Positions 54,238-64,000 of a DNA stretch of 64,000 bases are shown in pieces (within the stretch, counting starts at the first letter, position 1; each line of letters starts with the position of its first letter). The notes beneath the pieces are model-generated. The model did no database searches. It was not told the DNA's origin and was given only the letters and a program-made list of their open reading frames with translations. The translations under genes and the position numbers were made by a program. This DNA is from Caldilineaceae bacterium (GTDB lineage: Bacteria; Chloroflexota; Anaerolineae; Caldilineales; Caldilineaceae). The stretch spans positions 1 to 64,000 of the forward strand of contig JAHBVH010000035.1 in NCBI GenBank assembly GCA_019637645.1, read 5' to 3'.

Positions 54238-54267
54238 TTGTAGTTCCTGTTGTACATTTTGTATAAT
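54238..54267 (+). promoter_or_regulatory. candidate promoter of the ATP-grasp operon
   Basis: TTGTAG at 54238-54243 and TATAAT at 54262-54267 with an 18-bp spacer; the -10 is consensus. The leader would be about 210 bases. Confidence 0.5.
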
Positions 54268-54485
54268 GACGCTGGTTGTTACCTATGCTACGATCGATAG
54301 GCTTTTTTATCCATCACCGGTAACACGACAGAAGAGTTTGTCTATGGTTCATGGCGTGCCCTGAGCCATAACTCGCTTCGATGCATAACCGCACTCCCCA
54401 GGGCTGGCATCAAGCGGTGCTTGTCTTTCGACTTTTCTGTGTTGCCCCCAATCTGTGCTTTGTAGGACACAAGGAATCGGCGCCA

Positions 54486-56078
54486 ATGACTCAAAAGACC
54501 GCACTTGCCCAACAACAACGTATGCAGACTTACTCGGCAGACGCTTCGACGAGCGCTGTTGCTGCGCAAGAACAGCTTACGCCGGCAGAGAATGCCTTTG
54601 CAGCGCCCTTTAGCCACTATCAGCTAGGTGCTGCCTATGACGAAATGTTTGCCGCGCCGAACCAGCCGCACAACCATTATGAGCTTCTCTACCAACGGTT
54701 TCGTGAACTATCCATGGAAGAATTAGAGCGCCGTCAGCTTGCCGCTGAGCGCTCTTTTTTACACCAAGGGATTACATTTACCGTCTATAACGATAACCGT
54801 GGGACAGAACGGATCTTTCCTTATGATCTTCTCCCCCGTATCATTTCGGGTCCAGAATGGGAAACCATTGAGCGTGGTCTGGTTCAGCGCATTACCGCGA
54901 TTAACCTCTTTCTCCACGATATCTACCATGAAGGCAAGATTCTAAAAGATAAAGTCGTGCCAGCAGACCTCGTCTACAGCTGCAAACACTACCGTCCCGA
55001 GATGAAGGAATTGGATGTTCCCAAGGGCATTTACGTCACCGTCGTTGGGACAGACCTAATCCGCATGCCAAATGGTCAATTTGCGGTGTTGGAAGACAAC
55101 CTGCGCGTGCCCAGCGGTGTCTCCTATATGTTGGCGAATCGGCGGGTGATGAAGCGGGTTTTTCCCAATGTCTTTGTGAACTACGGCGTGCGGTCGATTG
55201 ACCACTATGGGCGCACCTTGCTCTCCAGCCTGCGCATGTTGGCCGCCGATCGGGTTGATGACCCGACCATTGTCCTCTTGACCCCTGGCATTTATAACTC
55301 GGCCTATTTTGAGCACACCTTCCTGGCACGTGAGATGGGGATTCCGCTGGTCGAAGGCCGCGATCTCGTCACCCACAACAACTATGTCTACATGCGCACG
55401 ACCGCGGGCTTACGCCGGGTGGATGTGATCTACCGACGGATCGATGACGACTTTATTGATCCCAAAGTCTTCCGCTCCGATTCGGTCTTAGGCGTGCCTG
55501 GGTTGTTTGAAGCCTATCGTCGGGGTAATGTGGCGGTGGCCAATGCCCTGGGTAATGGGGTGGCCGATGATAAAGCGGTCTACGCCTATGGCCCGAAGAT
55601 TATCAAGTATTACTTGCAAGAAGATGCCATTTTGCAAAATGTTGAGACCTATTTACCCGACGACCCGAAACAGCTCAGCTACGTCGTCGAGAATCTGGAT
55701 AAATTGGTCGTCAAGGCCGTCGGTGAATCGGGCGGCTATGGCATGTTGATCGGCCCACATAGCACAAAAGCCGAACAGGAGGAGTTCCGGAAGCGGGTCG
55801 AGGCCAATCCGCGCAACTATATTGCCCAACCCACTATTACGCTCTCGAACACCCCCTGTTTTGTCGATGGTCAACTGGAACCCCGCCACGTCGATCTGCG
55901 TCCCTTTATTCTTTATGGCGATAAAATTAACATCACACCTGGCGGCCTGACGCGTGTCGCCCTGCGGCGTGGTTCCTTGGTTGTGAACTCCTCGCAGGGG
56001 GGCGGTAGCAAAGATACCTGGGTGCTTCAGACTCCGGGCGCTCACCATAGTGCGGCGGCCCGAGGAGGTGTCCATTGA
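54486..56078 (+). CDS. circularly permuted type 2 ATP-grasp protein
   Basis: A 530-residue member of the circularly permuted ATP-grasp family (CP_ATPgrasp). These enzymes are predicted amidoligases that use ATP to join a carboxylate to an amine. Family landmarks are [19 protein letters not shown] with EDNLRVPSG near residue 185, [25 protein letters not shown]-like [14 protein letters not shown], and [15 protein letters not shown] near residue 450. It begins the operon, overlapping the alpha-E gene by 4 bp. AAGGAATCGG precedes ATG 54486. Substrates are unknown. Confidence 0.92.
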   Translation: MTQKTALAQQQRMQTYSADASTSAVAAQEQLTPAENAFAAPFSHYQLGAAYDEMFAAPNQPHNHYELLYQRFRELSMEELERRQLAAERSFLHQGITFTVYNDNRGTERIFPYDLLPRIISGPEWETIERGLVQRITAINLFLHDIYHEGKILKDKVVPADLVYSCKHYRPEMKELDVPKGIYVTVVGTDLIRMPNGQFAVLEDNLRVPSGVSYMLANRRVMKRVFPNVFVNYGVRSIDHYGRTLLSSLRMLAADRVDDPTIVLLTPGIYNSAYFEHTFLAREMGIPLVEGRDLVTHNNYVYMRTTAGLRRVDVIYRRIDDDFIDPKVFRSDSVLGVPGLFEAYRRGNVAVANALGNGVADDKAVYAYGPKIIKYYLQEDAILQNVETYLPDDPKQLSYVVENLDKLVVKAVGESGGYGMLIGPHSTKAEQEEFRKRVEANPRNYIAQPTITLSNTPCFVDGQLEPRHVDLRPFILYGDKINITPGGLTRVALRRGSLVVNSSQGGGSKDTWVLQTPGAHHSAAARGGVH

Positions 56079-57070
56079 ACCTGGAAACAGCCGTGCATAC
56101 ACCGGTTATGCTTTCGCGCGTGGCCGATAGCCTCTATTGGATGAGCCGCTATCTAGAGCGGGCCAAACACAGCGCACGTCTGCTGAATGTCCACTTTGAC
56201 CTCATGCTGGATCAGTCGCATGAAACCGCGGAGCAATATCGCCAATATGTCTTGGCGAGTTTGCAATTGCCGTCGGACTACGACAAGGCCGAGGATGACT
56301 ATAGCCTGACGCGCTGGATGGCATTGGAGCGGGATAATGAGAATTCGGTGCGGGCTTGCGTGGCCGCGGCGCGCGAAAATGCACGCCAAGTGCGTGAGCA
56401 GATCAGCACCGAAATGTGGGAACAGATCAACCAAGTCTTTCTCTTTGTGGAACAAGTCAATATTGACGCCATGTGGGAATCGACGCCCCAAGAATTTTTC
56501 CAGAACATTAAATCGGGCATTCATCTCTTCCAAGGCTTGACTGATTCAACCATGGTCCACAACGAAGGATGGCAATTTATTCAAGCCGGTCGCTTTATGG
56601 AACGCTCTATTGCCACGGCCGCGCTGATGGATGTCTTCTTTTGCCCAGCCTATCATCTACCCCAGGCAACCTTGGATGACCCGCAAATCCCCGAGCATTT
56701 GCTTTGGCTAGGGTTGCTGCGCTCTTGTACGGCCTTTGAAGCCTATGCCAAACTATACACCGCTGAATTGCAGCCCCGCCGCATTCTCGAATTTCTGGTG
56801 TTGAACGCCCAATTTCCGCATGCCATTAATTTCTCGGTGCAAAGCCTACGCCGCTCCTTGCAAGGCGCTGTCGATGCGACCCAGTCCGATCGCTCCGAGC
56901 GAGCCTATCGGCGGGCCAGCCGTCTCCATGCCGAGCTGCAATATGCACAGGTCGATGAAATTGTTGAAGGCAACCTGCACACCTATTTTGCGGGGATTCA
57001 ACAGCAATGTGTCCGCATCCATGATGCCATTTATCAAAGCTATATTACCTACCCGATTATCGTCAATTAG
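56075..57070 (+). CDS. alpha-E domain protein
   Basis: A 331-residue all-helical protein of the alpha-E (DUF403) family, nearly always found beside or fused to circularly permuted ATP-grasp proteins. Its opening [20 protein letters not shown] is diagnostic, and [20 protein letters not shown] lies near residue 215. Helices carry many acidic residues. Translation begins at TTG 56075, seven bases after AGGAGG, inside the preceding stop region (TTGA); ATG 56108 is less likely. It presumably presents or holds the peptide or substrate modified by the ATP-grasp partner. It is separated from the transglutaminase gene by 89 bp. Confidence 0.9.
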   Translation: MNLETAVHTPVMLSRVADSLYWMSRYLERAKHSARLLNVHFDLMLDQSHETAEQYRQYVLASLQLPSDYDKAEDDYSLTRWMALERDNENSVRACVAAARENARQVREQISTEMWEQINQVFLFVEQVNIDAMWESTPQEFFQNIKSGIHLFQGLTDSTMVHNEGWQFIQAGRFMERSIATAALMDVFFCPAYHLPQATLDDPQIPEHLLWLGLLRSCTAFEAYAKLYTAELQPRRILEFLVLNAQFPHAINFSVQSLRRSLQGAVDATQSDRSERAYRRASRLHAELQYAQVDEIVEGNLHTYFAGIQQQCVRIHDAIYQSYITYPIIVN

Positions 57071-57159
57071 CTGATTGCGGAACCCAACTATCACCTTGTG
57101 CCCAAAGTGTTAGCGCAATCACAACCGTCTGTTTTGATAACGACAACTGAGCAAGTGCC

Positions 57160-60100
57160 ATGTCTATCCACGTCGCGATTAACCATAAAACGCATTATCG
57201 CTATACGCGCCCGATCCTGCTGGCGCCGCATGTTTTTCGCTTGCGTCCGGCCCCCCATAGCCGTACCCCGGTCGAAGCCTATTCGCTGCGCATTCGGCCC
57301 GAGAACCACTTTATCAACTGGCAACAGGATCCCTTTGGGAACTATTTAGCGCGCGTCGTCTTCCCCGAAAAGACGCGCGAACTTTCCATTGAAGTGGATG
57401 TCGTGGCCGACATGACCGTGCTCAACCCCTTTGACTTTTTTGTCGAAGAGTATGCCGAGCACTATCCCTTTACCTACGAAGCGCAACTGGCAAAAGAATT
57501 GGCCCCCTACCTCGAAATCAGAGAGCAAGGGCCATTGCTCCAGGCTTGGTTGGCAAAGGTTGATCGCAGCGAGAAGCGCATTGTCGATTTCCTGGTGGAA
57601 CTGAACCAACAGCTCTATCGCGACATTCAATACACTATCCGCATGGAGCCCGGTGTCCAAAGCTGTGAAGAGACCTTGGAACGGGCGATTGGCTCATGTC
57701 GTGATTCAGGCTGGTTGTTGGTCCAGATCTTGCGCCAGTTGGGCCTAGCCGCCCGCTTTACATCGGGCTACCTGGTGCAGCTAACCGCCGATGTGGCGGC
57801 TTTGGACGGTCCTTCTGGGCCTACCGCCGATTTTACTGATCTTCACGCGTGGGCCGAGGTCTATATCCCTGGCGCCGGCTGGATCGGCTTGGATCCTACG
57901 TCGGGGCTCTTTGCGGGGGAAGGTCATATTCCGTTGGCTTGTACGCCGGATCCCGCCAGCGCCGCGCCGGTAACGGGGGGCTACTTTGGTGAAGTCGTCA
58001 AGACCGAGTTCAGCTTTACCAATAGCGTGACGCGGATTCGGGAAGACCCGCGCGTCACCAAACCCTATACGACGGAACAGTGGGCTGCCATTGAGGCGCT
58101 CGGTTACCAAGTCGATGCTGAACTAGAAGGGGGCGATGTCCGTTTGACCATGGGCGGGGAGCCCACCTTTGTGTCGATCGACGACATGCAAGCTGCCGAG
58201 TGGAATACCGACGCGGATGGCCCCCAGAAACGTCAGCGCGCCAATGTGTTGATCCGCCGCCTTCACGATGCGTTCGGGGCCGGGGGTATTCTCCACTACG
58301 GTCAGGGCAAGTGGTATCCGGGCGAAGAGCTACCCCGATGGAAGCTCGCTGCCTACTGGCGCACCGATGGTGTCCCGCTTTGGCGCGAACCTGATCTGTT
58401 GGCCGACATCAGTGCCGACTATCATGTAGACATTGAGGATGCCGAACGCTTTACCAAGCGCCTGGGCGAATGGTTGCAACTCAAACCCGAGTATGTTCAA
58501 CCCGCCCATGAAGATGCCTTCTATTATATCTTGGAAGAAGAGCGATTGCCGATCAATATCGATCCGCTCAAAGCCGATCTGAACGATCCCTTAGAGCGCC
58601 GCCGGTTGGCTGAATTACTAGAACGTGGGTTGAATACACCGAAGGGGTATGTCTTGCCCATTGGCTGGGACTATGCCGCCCAACGTTGGACCAGTGCCCG
58701 CTGGGAATTCCGCCGCAATCACCTCTTTCTCATCCCCGGCGACTCGCCGATGGGGATGCGCTTGCCCCTGAATGCTTTGCCTTGGGTGGCCGAGGAAGAG
58801 ATCGAGCCTGCCTTTGAGCGGACCTTGTTAGATAATTTGCCCGCCTTGCCCGACTATCACAATGTGATCCAGGCGCGGGCCGAAGGGGTGGCCCCGGCGA
58901 CACCCCCCGTGACCATGGGCATGCGCCCTAGCCAACAGCGTGCGCGCCAGACAATCGTCAAGGATGTGCCACGCACGGCCATCTGTGTTGAGCCCCGCAA
59001 TGGGTTGCTCTTTATCTTTTTGCCGCCGTTGAGCTACCTGGAACATTATCTGGAATTGCTGGCCGCCATTGAAATGACGGCCCGGTCGTTGAACATCCCC
59101 GTTGTCATTGAGGGCTACGACCCGCCCAATGATTATCGTCTGCAAAAAATTCTGGTTACGCCCGATCCAGGGGTGATCGAAGTCAACATTCATCCGGCCC
59201 ACAGCTGGCACCAATTGGTGACCAATACGCTGAAGCTCTATGAAGAGGCCCATCAATCCCGGCTAGGCACCGAGAAATTTATGCAAGATGGTCGCCATAC
59301 GGGCACCGGTGGGGGGAACCATGTCACATTGGGCGCGGCAACACCGCTGGACAGCCCCTTCCTACGCCGCCCCGATCTGCTGCGCAGCTTGGTTACCTTC
59401 TGGCAGCACCACCCCGGGCTCTCCTATCTCTTCTCGGGGATGTTCATTGGTCCCACCAGCCAAGCCCCGCGGGTGGATGAAGCGCGGGAAGATCATCTCT
59501 ATGAATTAGAGATCGCCTTTCAGCAGCTGCCTGAGCCTGGCCAATCCGTACCCCCGTGGTTGGTTGACCGTGTCCTGCGTAACCTGTTGGTCGATATTAC
59601 GGGCAATACTCACCGCGCGGAATTCTGTATTGACAAGCTCTATTCGCCTGATTCCACCACGGGCCGCTTGGGTTTGGTTGAACTGCGCGCCTTTGATATG
59701 CCCCCCCACGCCCAAATGAGCCTCACGCAGATGCTGCTGGTACGCACCCTTATTGCCTGGTTCTGGCAACGGCCCTACCAGCATAAACTCGTGCGCTGGG
59801 GTACCGAACTCTATGATCGCTACCTCTTGCCCCATTATGTCGAAGCCGATATGCGAGAAGTGGTGGAGGCCCTGCAACTGGCCGGGTATGATTTCCAGTT
59901 TGATTGGCTTGCCCCCTTCTTCGAGTTTCGCTTCCCGCGCTTTGGGACAGCTTTAGTGCGCGATATGGAGCTGGAGGTGCGCATGGCGATTGAACCATGG
60001 CACGTCTTGGGCGAAGAAGTGACCAACCAAGGGACGGCGCGCTATGTCGATTCCTCGGTGGAAAAGATCCAGCTTAAAATCAGCGGGCTAACCGACGAGC

Positions 60101-60567
60101 GCTATATCGTCACCTGTAATGGGCGACGCCTCCCACTCCGTACAACGGGTGTGCAGGGTGAATTTATCGCAGGGATCCGCTATCAAGCTTGGCAACCGCC
60201 CTCGTCGTTGCATCCAACTTTGCGGGTACAGGCCCCTTTGGTCTTTGATCTGATCGACACCTGGAATGGCCGGGCTATCGGCGGCTGCACCTACCATGTT
60301 GTGCATCCTGGTGGCCGCTCCTATGATGATTTTCCGGTGAATGCTAACGTTGCCCAATCGCGCCGTATTAGCCGTTTTTGGGACTATGGTCACTCTCCCG
60401 GTGGCATTTTCTACCATCCAACAACACCGCCCCCCATGCGTCGGATCTTCCGCCCTGGTGGCAGCCGGTTTGGGGCGCTTCCTGTGGGATCCCAGTTGCC
60501 GCCGGTTGAATTTAATCCTGAATTCCCACATACGTTGGATTTGCGATGGAACCCCAAAGTACTCTAG
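57160..60567 (+). CDS. transglutaminase-like + DUF2126 protein
   Basis: A 1135-residue protein. Residues 1-95 are a bacterial transglutaminase N domain (INHKTHYRYTRPILLAPHVF). The papain-like core (95-250) has Cys180 in AIGSCRDSGWLLVQI, His229 in DLHAWAEVY, and Asp245 in WIGLDPTSG, a complete triad. The large C-terminal part, from about residue 330, is the DUF2126 domain with GGEPTFVSIDDMQ, GKWYPGEELPRWKL and GGNHVTLGA. This domain is known only from the ATP-grasp/alpha-E/transglutaminase operons. It would cleave or transfer amide bonds on the ligase product. The next gene overlaps it by 22 bp. Confidence 0.93.
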   Translation: MSIHVAINHKTHYRYTRPILLAPHVFRLRPAPHSRTPVEAYSLRIRPENHFINWQQDPFGNYLARVVFPEKTRELSIEVDVVADMTVLNPFDFFVEEYAEHYPFTYEAQLAKELAPYLEIREQGPLLQAWLAKVDRSEKRIVDFLVELNQQLYRDIQYTIRMEPGVQSCEETLERAIGSCRDSGWLLVQILRQLGLAARFTSGYLVQLTADVAALDGPSGPTADFTDLHAWAEVYIPGAGWIGLDPTSGLFAGEGHIPLACTPDPASAAPVTGGYFGEVVKTEFSFTNSVTRIREDPRVTKPYTTEQWAAIEALGYQVDAELEGGDVRLTMGGEPTFVSIDDMQAAEWNTDADGPQKRQRANVLIRRLHDAFGAGGILHYGQGKWYPGEELPRWKLAAYWRTDGVPLWREPDLLADISADYHVDIEDAERFTKRLGEWLQLKPEYVQPAHEDAFYYILEEERLPINIDPLKADLNDPLERRRLAELLERGLNTPKGYVLPIGWDYAAQRWTSARWEFRRNHLFLIPGDSPMGMRLPLNALPWVAEEEIEPAFERTLLDNLPALPDYHNVIQARAEGVAPATPPVTMGMRPSQQRARQTIVKDVPRTAICVEPRNGLLFIFLPPLSYLEHYLELLAAIEMTARSLNIPVVIEGYDPPNDYRLQKILVTPDPGVIEVNIHPAHSWHQLVTNTLKLYEEAHQSRLGTEKFMQDGRHTGTGGGNHVTLGAATPLDSPFLRRPDLLRSLVTFWQHHPGLSYLFSGMFIGPTSQAPRVDEAREDHLYELEIAFQQLPEPGQSVPPWLVDRVLRNLLVDITGNTHRAEFCIDKLYSPDSTTGRLGLVELRAFDMPPHAQMSLTQMLLVRTLIAWFWQRPYQHKLVRWGTELYDRYLLPHYVEADMREVVEALQLAGYDFQFDWLAPFFEFRFPRFGTALVRDMELEVRMAIEPWHVLGEEVTNQGTARYVDSSVEKIQLKISGLTDERYIVTCNGRRLPLRTTGVQGEFIAGIRYQAWQPPSSLHPTLRVQAPLVFDLIDTWNGRAIGGCTYHVVHPGGRSYDDFPVNANVAQSRRISRFWDYGHSPGGIFYHPTTPPPMRRIFRPGGSRFGALPVGSQLPPVEFNPEFPHTLDLRWNPKVL

Positions 60568-63245
60568 GGCGTGTGGCGGTTAGCACCGAGCTGCCCACCG
60601 CTGCTCAAGCGTCTAGCGCGCCTGTGATCCAGTTGCCAGTGAGTAGCCAAGCCAGTGGGCTACCCCTTTGGCTCCAGCACTATCAACCAAGCGACAGCCC
60701 CTATGATGAAATGTGGCGTCAGGAGGGGCAGATCCGCCCGCACTGGCAGCCACTGATGCAGATGCTGGCGGCCCTTGGGGGCAGCGGCATGGAAAGCCTG
60801 CAACAGGATGTCCGGCGCCTGATTCGCGAAAATGGCGTCACCTATAATGTCCATGGCGCGGCCGACGGGCTGCAACGCCCCTGGTCGCTCGACATGGTCC
60901 CCCTCATTATCAGCGAGGCTGATTGGGCTGTGATCGAAGCAGGGGTCATGCAGCGGGCCGAACTGCTCAATTTGATCTTGAAAGATCTCTACGGCCCACG
61001 TAAATTGCTCAGCCAAGGCTTGCTGCCCCTGGAATTGGTCTATGGTCATCCCGGTTTTTTACGCGCCTGTGATGGCATTTTGGAAAACCGCGAACGACAA
61101 CTGTTGGTCTATGCGGCTGATCTGGCGCGTGGTCCCGATGGCCGCATGTGGGTGTTGGGTGACCGCACGCAAGCGCCTTCGGGGACTGGCTACGCGTTGG
61201 AAAATCGCACGGTGATGGGAACCGCCATGCGTAGTATGTTCTCGCAGGGGCGCATTCAGTATCTCTCCAACTTTTTTCGTACACTGCACGGCACCTTAGC
61301 CGCGCTATCGCAACGGGAAACCCCGCGCATTGTCTTAATGACGCCGGGGCCCTACAACGAAACCTACTTTGAACATGCCTATCTGGCTGCCTATCTCGGC
61401 TATACCCTGGTGCAAGGCAATGATTTGACCATGGTGGATGGTGGCATTGCGCTGAAGTCGTTAGCGGGGCTTCAGCCGGTCGATGTCATGTTGCGGCGGG
61501 TCGATGACACCTTCTGTGATCCGTTGGAACTGCGCGAAGATTCCTATTTGGGTGTCACCGGTCTGCTCGAAGCCGTGCGCCGCCGGAAAGTGGCGGTGGC
61601 GAATCCGCTGGGCAGTAGCGTGCTGGAAAATGTGGGGCTGATGCCTTTCCTGCCCTCGTTAGCGCGCCATCTTCTCGGCGAAGAGTTGATTTTGCCCACC
61701 GCGGTGACCCGTTGGTGTGGCCTCCCGAAAGAATTAAATTATGTGCTGGATCACTTGGCCGATTTGGTCATTAAACCCATCAGCCGACAAGCCGTGACCA
61801 GCACCATCTTTGGCAATCGTCTGAGCCGCCGCGAATTGACCCAACTGCGCGCCCAGATCAAAGCCCAGCCCTATCTCTATGTGGGGCAGGAACAAGTTAG
61901 CTTTTCGACCACCCCTTGTTTTATTGAGGGCAAGCTCGAAGCACGGCACACTGTCATGCGCAGCTTTGCGGTGGCGGGGAGCCCGTTAGACGCGGCTGGC
62001 TATGTGGTGATGCCCGGTGGGTTGACCCGCAGCGCCGCGGCCCACGGCGATTTTCTGGTCTCCAACAGCGCTGGTGGGATCAGCAAAGATACTTGGGTGC
62101 TTGCTTCGCAGCCCCAACAACATATTAGCCTCTGGCAACAGGCCAGCCAGGTTGAGGCCGCACAGTATAATGACGACTTGCTGCCGAGCCGCGCCGCCGA
62201 AAATCTTTTTTGGGTTGGTCGTTATACAGAACGGGCCGAAAGCACGGCGCGCCTGCTCCGGGTTATCTTTGACTATCTCAGTGGGGATGAACTCTCGGCT
62301 ACGGCCATTGAACGGGCCTGTCTTAATCAGCTTTTACGCGCCTTGACCCAGGTCACCATGACCTATCCGGGTTTTGTCAGCGAGGAGAGCAGTGTTCACT
62401 TGGAGCAGCCCACGCCCGAACTGCTCTCGCTGAGCTTGGAAAGTACACGGATTGGGAGTCTGTCTGCGGATCTAAGCGCCATGCTCTACTCGGCCTATGC
62501 CATCCGCGATCTCTGGTCAATCGACACTTGGCGGGTGATCAATGAACTAGAAGCACCGTGGAACCAGTTGGCGCAGAAGAAGGAGAGTACGCTCGAAGAT
62601 GTTCAGCGGGAGCTAAACCGCTTGATCACAGAACTGATGGCGCTGGCCGGTCTGCACATGGAAAGCATGATCCATTCGGCCCGTTGGTTGTTGTTAGATA
62701 TGGGGCGACGGCTGGAGCGGGCTCTCCGCACCATTGCCTTTATCCGCGCCACCTTGGTTGCGCCGCAGTCGCAGGCCACGCAACAGTTGCTCCTTGAGAG
62801 CGTGTTGAAGACGACGGAGACGATCATCACCTATCGGCGGCGCTATCGGGCGAATCTGCAGTTGCAGCCGGTCCTCGAGCTATTACTCTTGGATGATAAA
62901 AACCCGCGGGCGCTGCTCTACCAGTTGAACCAACTCCAATCCCATGTGAGCAAATTACCGCATCTACAGACCCCGTATCGCATTAGTCAGGAGGAACAGC
63001 TGCTGTTAGAGGCTTATACGCGGCTGCGGCTTGCGGATACGGCTAAATTGGCGCGGGTTTCGCCCGATACCGGGCTCTGTGAAGAGCTAGATCGGTTGAT
63101 GGCGGAATTGACCGCACTGCTCAGCCAATTGTCCAATCTTCTAACCCAGCAATACTTTACCCATACGCAGAGCCAGCACCAGTTTGCCACCATTCAGAGC
63201 GATTTTCTGACTAATGGCAATGGTTCATTGCTGGAAGGAAAGTAA
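60546..63245 (+). CDS. fused ATP-grasp (circularly permuted) + alpha-E protein
   Basis: An 899-residue fusion of the two functions encoded separately at 54486 and 56075. Residues ~60-500 are the ATP-grasp portion, with VLGDRTQAPSGTGYALENRT near 198, LLEAVRRRKVAVANPLGSSV near 340 and QVSFSTTPCFIEGKL near 455. Residues ~545-899 are alpha-E, beginning LPSRAAENLFWVGRYTERAE. The ATG at 60546 lies inside the previous gene, an overlap of 22 bp, so translation is likely coupled. Two different ATP-grasp/alpha-E pairs in one operon suggest two successive ligations. The substrate is unknown. Confidence 0.93.
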   Translation: MEPQSTLGRVAVSTELPTAAQASSAPVIQLPVSSQASGLPLWLQHYQPSDSPYDEMWRQEGQIRPHWQPLMQMLAALGGSGMESLQQDVRRLIRENGVTYNVHGAADGLQRPWSLDMVPLIISEADWAVIEAGVMQRAELLNLILKDLYGPRKLLSQGLLPLELVYGHPGFLRACDGILENRERQLLVYAADLARGPDGRMWVLGDRTQAPSGTGYALENRTVMGTAMRSMFSQGRIQYLSNFFRTLHGTLAALSQRETPRIVLMTPGPYNETYFEHAYLAAYLGYTLVQGNDLTMVDGGIALKSLAGLQPVDVMLRRVDDTFCDPLELREDSYLGVTGLLEAVRRRKVAVANPLGSSVLENVGLMPFLPSLARHLLGEELILPTAVTRWCGLPKELNYVLDHLADLVIKPISRQAVTSTIFGNRLSRRELTQLRAQIKAQPYLYVGQEQVSFSTTPCFIEGKLEARHTVMRSFAVAGSPLDAAGYVVMPGGLTRSAAAHGDFLVSNSAGGISKDTWVLASQPQQHISLWQQASQVEAAQYNDDLLPSRAAENLFWVGRYTERAESTARLLRVIFDYLSGDELSATAIERACLNQLLRALTQVTMTYPGFVSEESSVHLEQPTPELLSLSLESTRIGSLSADLSAMLYSAYAIRDLWSIDTWRVINELEAPWNQLAQKKESTLEDVQRELNRLITELMALAGLHMESMIHSARWLLLDMGRRLERALRTIAFIRATLVAPQSQATQQLLLESVLKTTETIITYRRRYRANLQLQPVLELLLLDDKNPRALLYQLNQLQSHVSKLPHLQTPYRISQEEQLLLEAYTRLRLADTAKLARVSPDTGLCEELDRLMAELTALLSQLSNLLTQQYFTHTQSQHQFATIQSDFLTNGNGSLLEGK

Positions 63246-63252
63246 AAGGCTA

Positions 63253-64000
63253 TTGACCACCTATCGCGTCATCCACAAAACCGAGTACATCTACGAAGCG
63301 CCGGCAAGCCTCTGTTACAATGAAGTGCGTCTATTACCCCGCTCCTTTGACCAGTTGCTCTTTAATCAACAATGTCTAGATGCCTATGTGGTGGTTGAGC
63401 CGGTGTGGGGTGATCACCGGGAGCGGATCGATTTCTTTGGCAATCGCGTTCTCTTTTATGCTATCCGTCAACCACACGAGGTGATGACGATCATTGTCAA
63501 CAGCCATGTGCGGCTCGATCCCTACACGGGTAGCGCCAACCAGACTTTTCGCCGCGACGCGTTCATGGCCCAAGCGGCCCAAAGCGCGCCTTGGGAACAA
63601 GTGCGCGACGCGTTGCGCAAGGATCTCCGGGCAGAGGTCCTCGATGCCCGCCAATATGCCATGCCCTCCCCTTTGGTGCCCATGAGCACAGAGCTGCTAG
63701 CCTATGCCCAGCCCTCTTTCTCGGTACAACGCCCCATTCTCGAAGCCGTCTATGATCTGATGACACGGATCTACCAAGATTTTGATTTTGTCCCTGGCGT
63801 CACGACGGTTGCCACGCCCATCAGCGAAGTGTTGACCGAACGCCGTGGGGTCTGCCAAGATTTCGCCCATTTGATGATCGGCTGTCTCCGGGCCAAAGGG
63901 TTAGCCGCCCGCTATGTGAGTGGCTATATTGAAACCTTACCCCCGCCCGGCCAAGAAAAACTCCAAGGGAGTGATGCCTCGCATGCCTGGTGCGCGCTCT
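63253..64000 (+). CDS. transglutaminase-family protein, 3' end cut by window edge
   Basis: The frame remains open for at least 249 codons to the window edge. TTTT-free leader: AAAAGG lies just before TTG 63253, which opens TTYRVIHKTEYIYEAPASL, the usual start of the bacterial transglutaminase N domain. An ATG at 63220 would add eleven residues and overlap the previous gene. The catalytic Cys is in RRGVCQDFAHLMIG near residue 203 and the His in SDASHAWCAL near residue 243; the Asp lies beyond the edge. This is the second transglutaminase of the cluster, shorter than the DUF2126 fusion. A proteasome-like (Anbu) peptidase, common in such clusters, may lie further right. Confidence 0.9.
   Translation, partial: MTTYRVIHKTEYIYEAPASLCYNEVRLLPRSFDQLLFNQQCLDAYVVVEPVWGDHRERIDFFGNRVLFYAIRQPHEVMTIIVNSHVRLDPYTGSANQTFRRDAFMAQAAQSAPWEQVRDALRKDLRAEVLDARQYAMPSPLVPMSTELLAYAQPSFSVQRPILEAVYDLMTRIYQDFDFVPGVTTVATPISEVLTERRGVCQDFAHLMIGCLRAKGLAARYVSGYIETLPPPGQEKLQGSDASHAWCAL

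Larger units (their letters stand above)
53912..54485. other. 574-bp divergent intergenic region
   Basis: It separates the phosphofructokinase (leftward) and the ATP-grasp operon (rightward). It holds MITE-like copy 5 and the promoter at 54238. An open frame before 54486 has no ribosome site and is not supported. Confidence 0.55.

Overview
The window looks like chromosomal DNA of a member of the phylum Chloroflexota, possibly of the Anaerolineae/Caldilineae type. This is inferred from style, not from a marker gene. Coding sequence is moderately GC-rich with short operons on both strands. Secreted lipoproteins carry long Pro/Thr/Ala spacers after the lipobox. One exported phosphatase-like protein ends in the LYLPLIVR-type tail often seen in exported proteins of this phylum. 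No rRNA, tRNA, CRISPR array, complete insertion sequence or prophage was found, and the content is mostly core and housekeeping metabolism.

Layout. 1-8.0 kb: partial MBL-fold phosphodiesterase, glucose-6-phosphate dehydrogenase, DinB-like, PhyH dioxygenase, Nudix and beta-propeller genes, then a three-gene operon of a Cys-cluster protein, an M23 peptidase and an acidic protein. 8.1-13.7 kb: a lipoprotein sugar-binding protein coupled to aroQ, then aroC, a small P-loop kinase and an aroK-aroB fusion (shikimate pathway). 14-22.4 kb: a PhoD-like exported protein, a membrane protein, a MalF/MalG/MalE-type sugar importer with promoter and terminator but no ATPase gene, and a PAP2-like protein. 22.9-26.2 kb: acyltransferase, alkaline-phosphatase-superfamily and glycerophosphodiester phosphodiesterase genes. 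26.2-34.9 kb: a NarL-type response regulator and, 2 kb away, a HisKA_3 sensor kinase preceded by a heptanucleotide repeat; also PRC-barrel, HdeD, DUF1275, PPK2, DinB and general-stress FMN proteins. 35.3-41.7 kb: class II aldolase, a type IIA topoisomerase subunit A with a very long low-complexity tail, and a DHH phosphoesterase. 41.7-46.4 kb: an NnrS-like/haem-type membrane protein cluster with a ferredoxin and a Crp/Fnr regulator. 46.7-53.9 kb: AIM24, PHP, MFS, D-lactate dehydrogenase-like and a tandem-domain phosphofructokinase that resembles the animal/fungal enzyme. 54.5-64 kb: five genes of the circularly permuted ATP-grasp / alpha-E / transglutaminase / DUF2126 system, still open at the right edge.

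Themes. Central carbon genes (zwf, class II aldolase, phosphofructokinase, lactate dehydrogenase, sugar ABC importer) suggest a heterotroph fermenting or respiring sugars. A dispersed ~81-bp element with terminal inverted repeats, TA flanks and an inner hairpin occurs five times, always between genes. Several perfect 33-bp-class palindromes and short tandem arrays also occupy intergenic space.

The most notable items are the duplicated ATP-grasp/alpha-E/transglutaminase cluster, the eukaryotic-type phosphofructokinase, the MITE-like family including one copy with a collapsed hairpin, the heptamer array touching the start codon of a sensor kinase, and a sugar permease with a ~240-residue membrane insertion.
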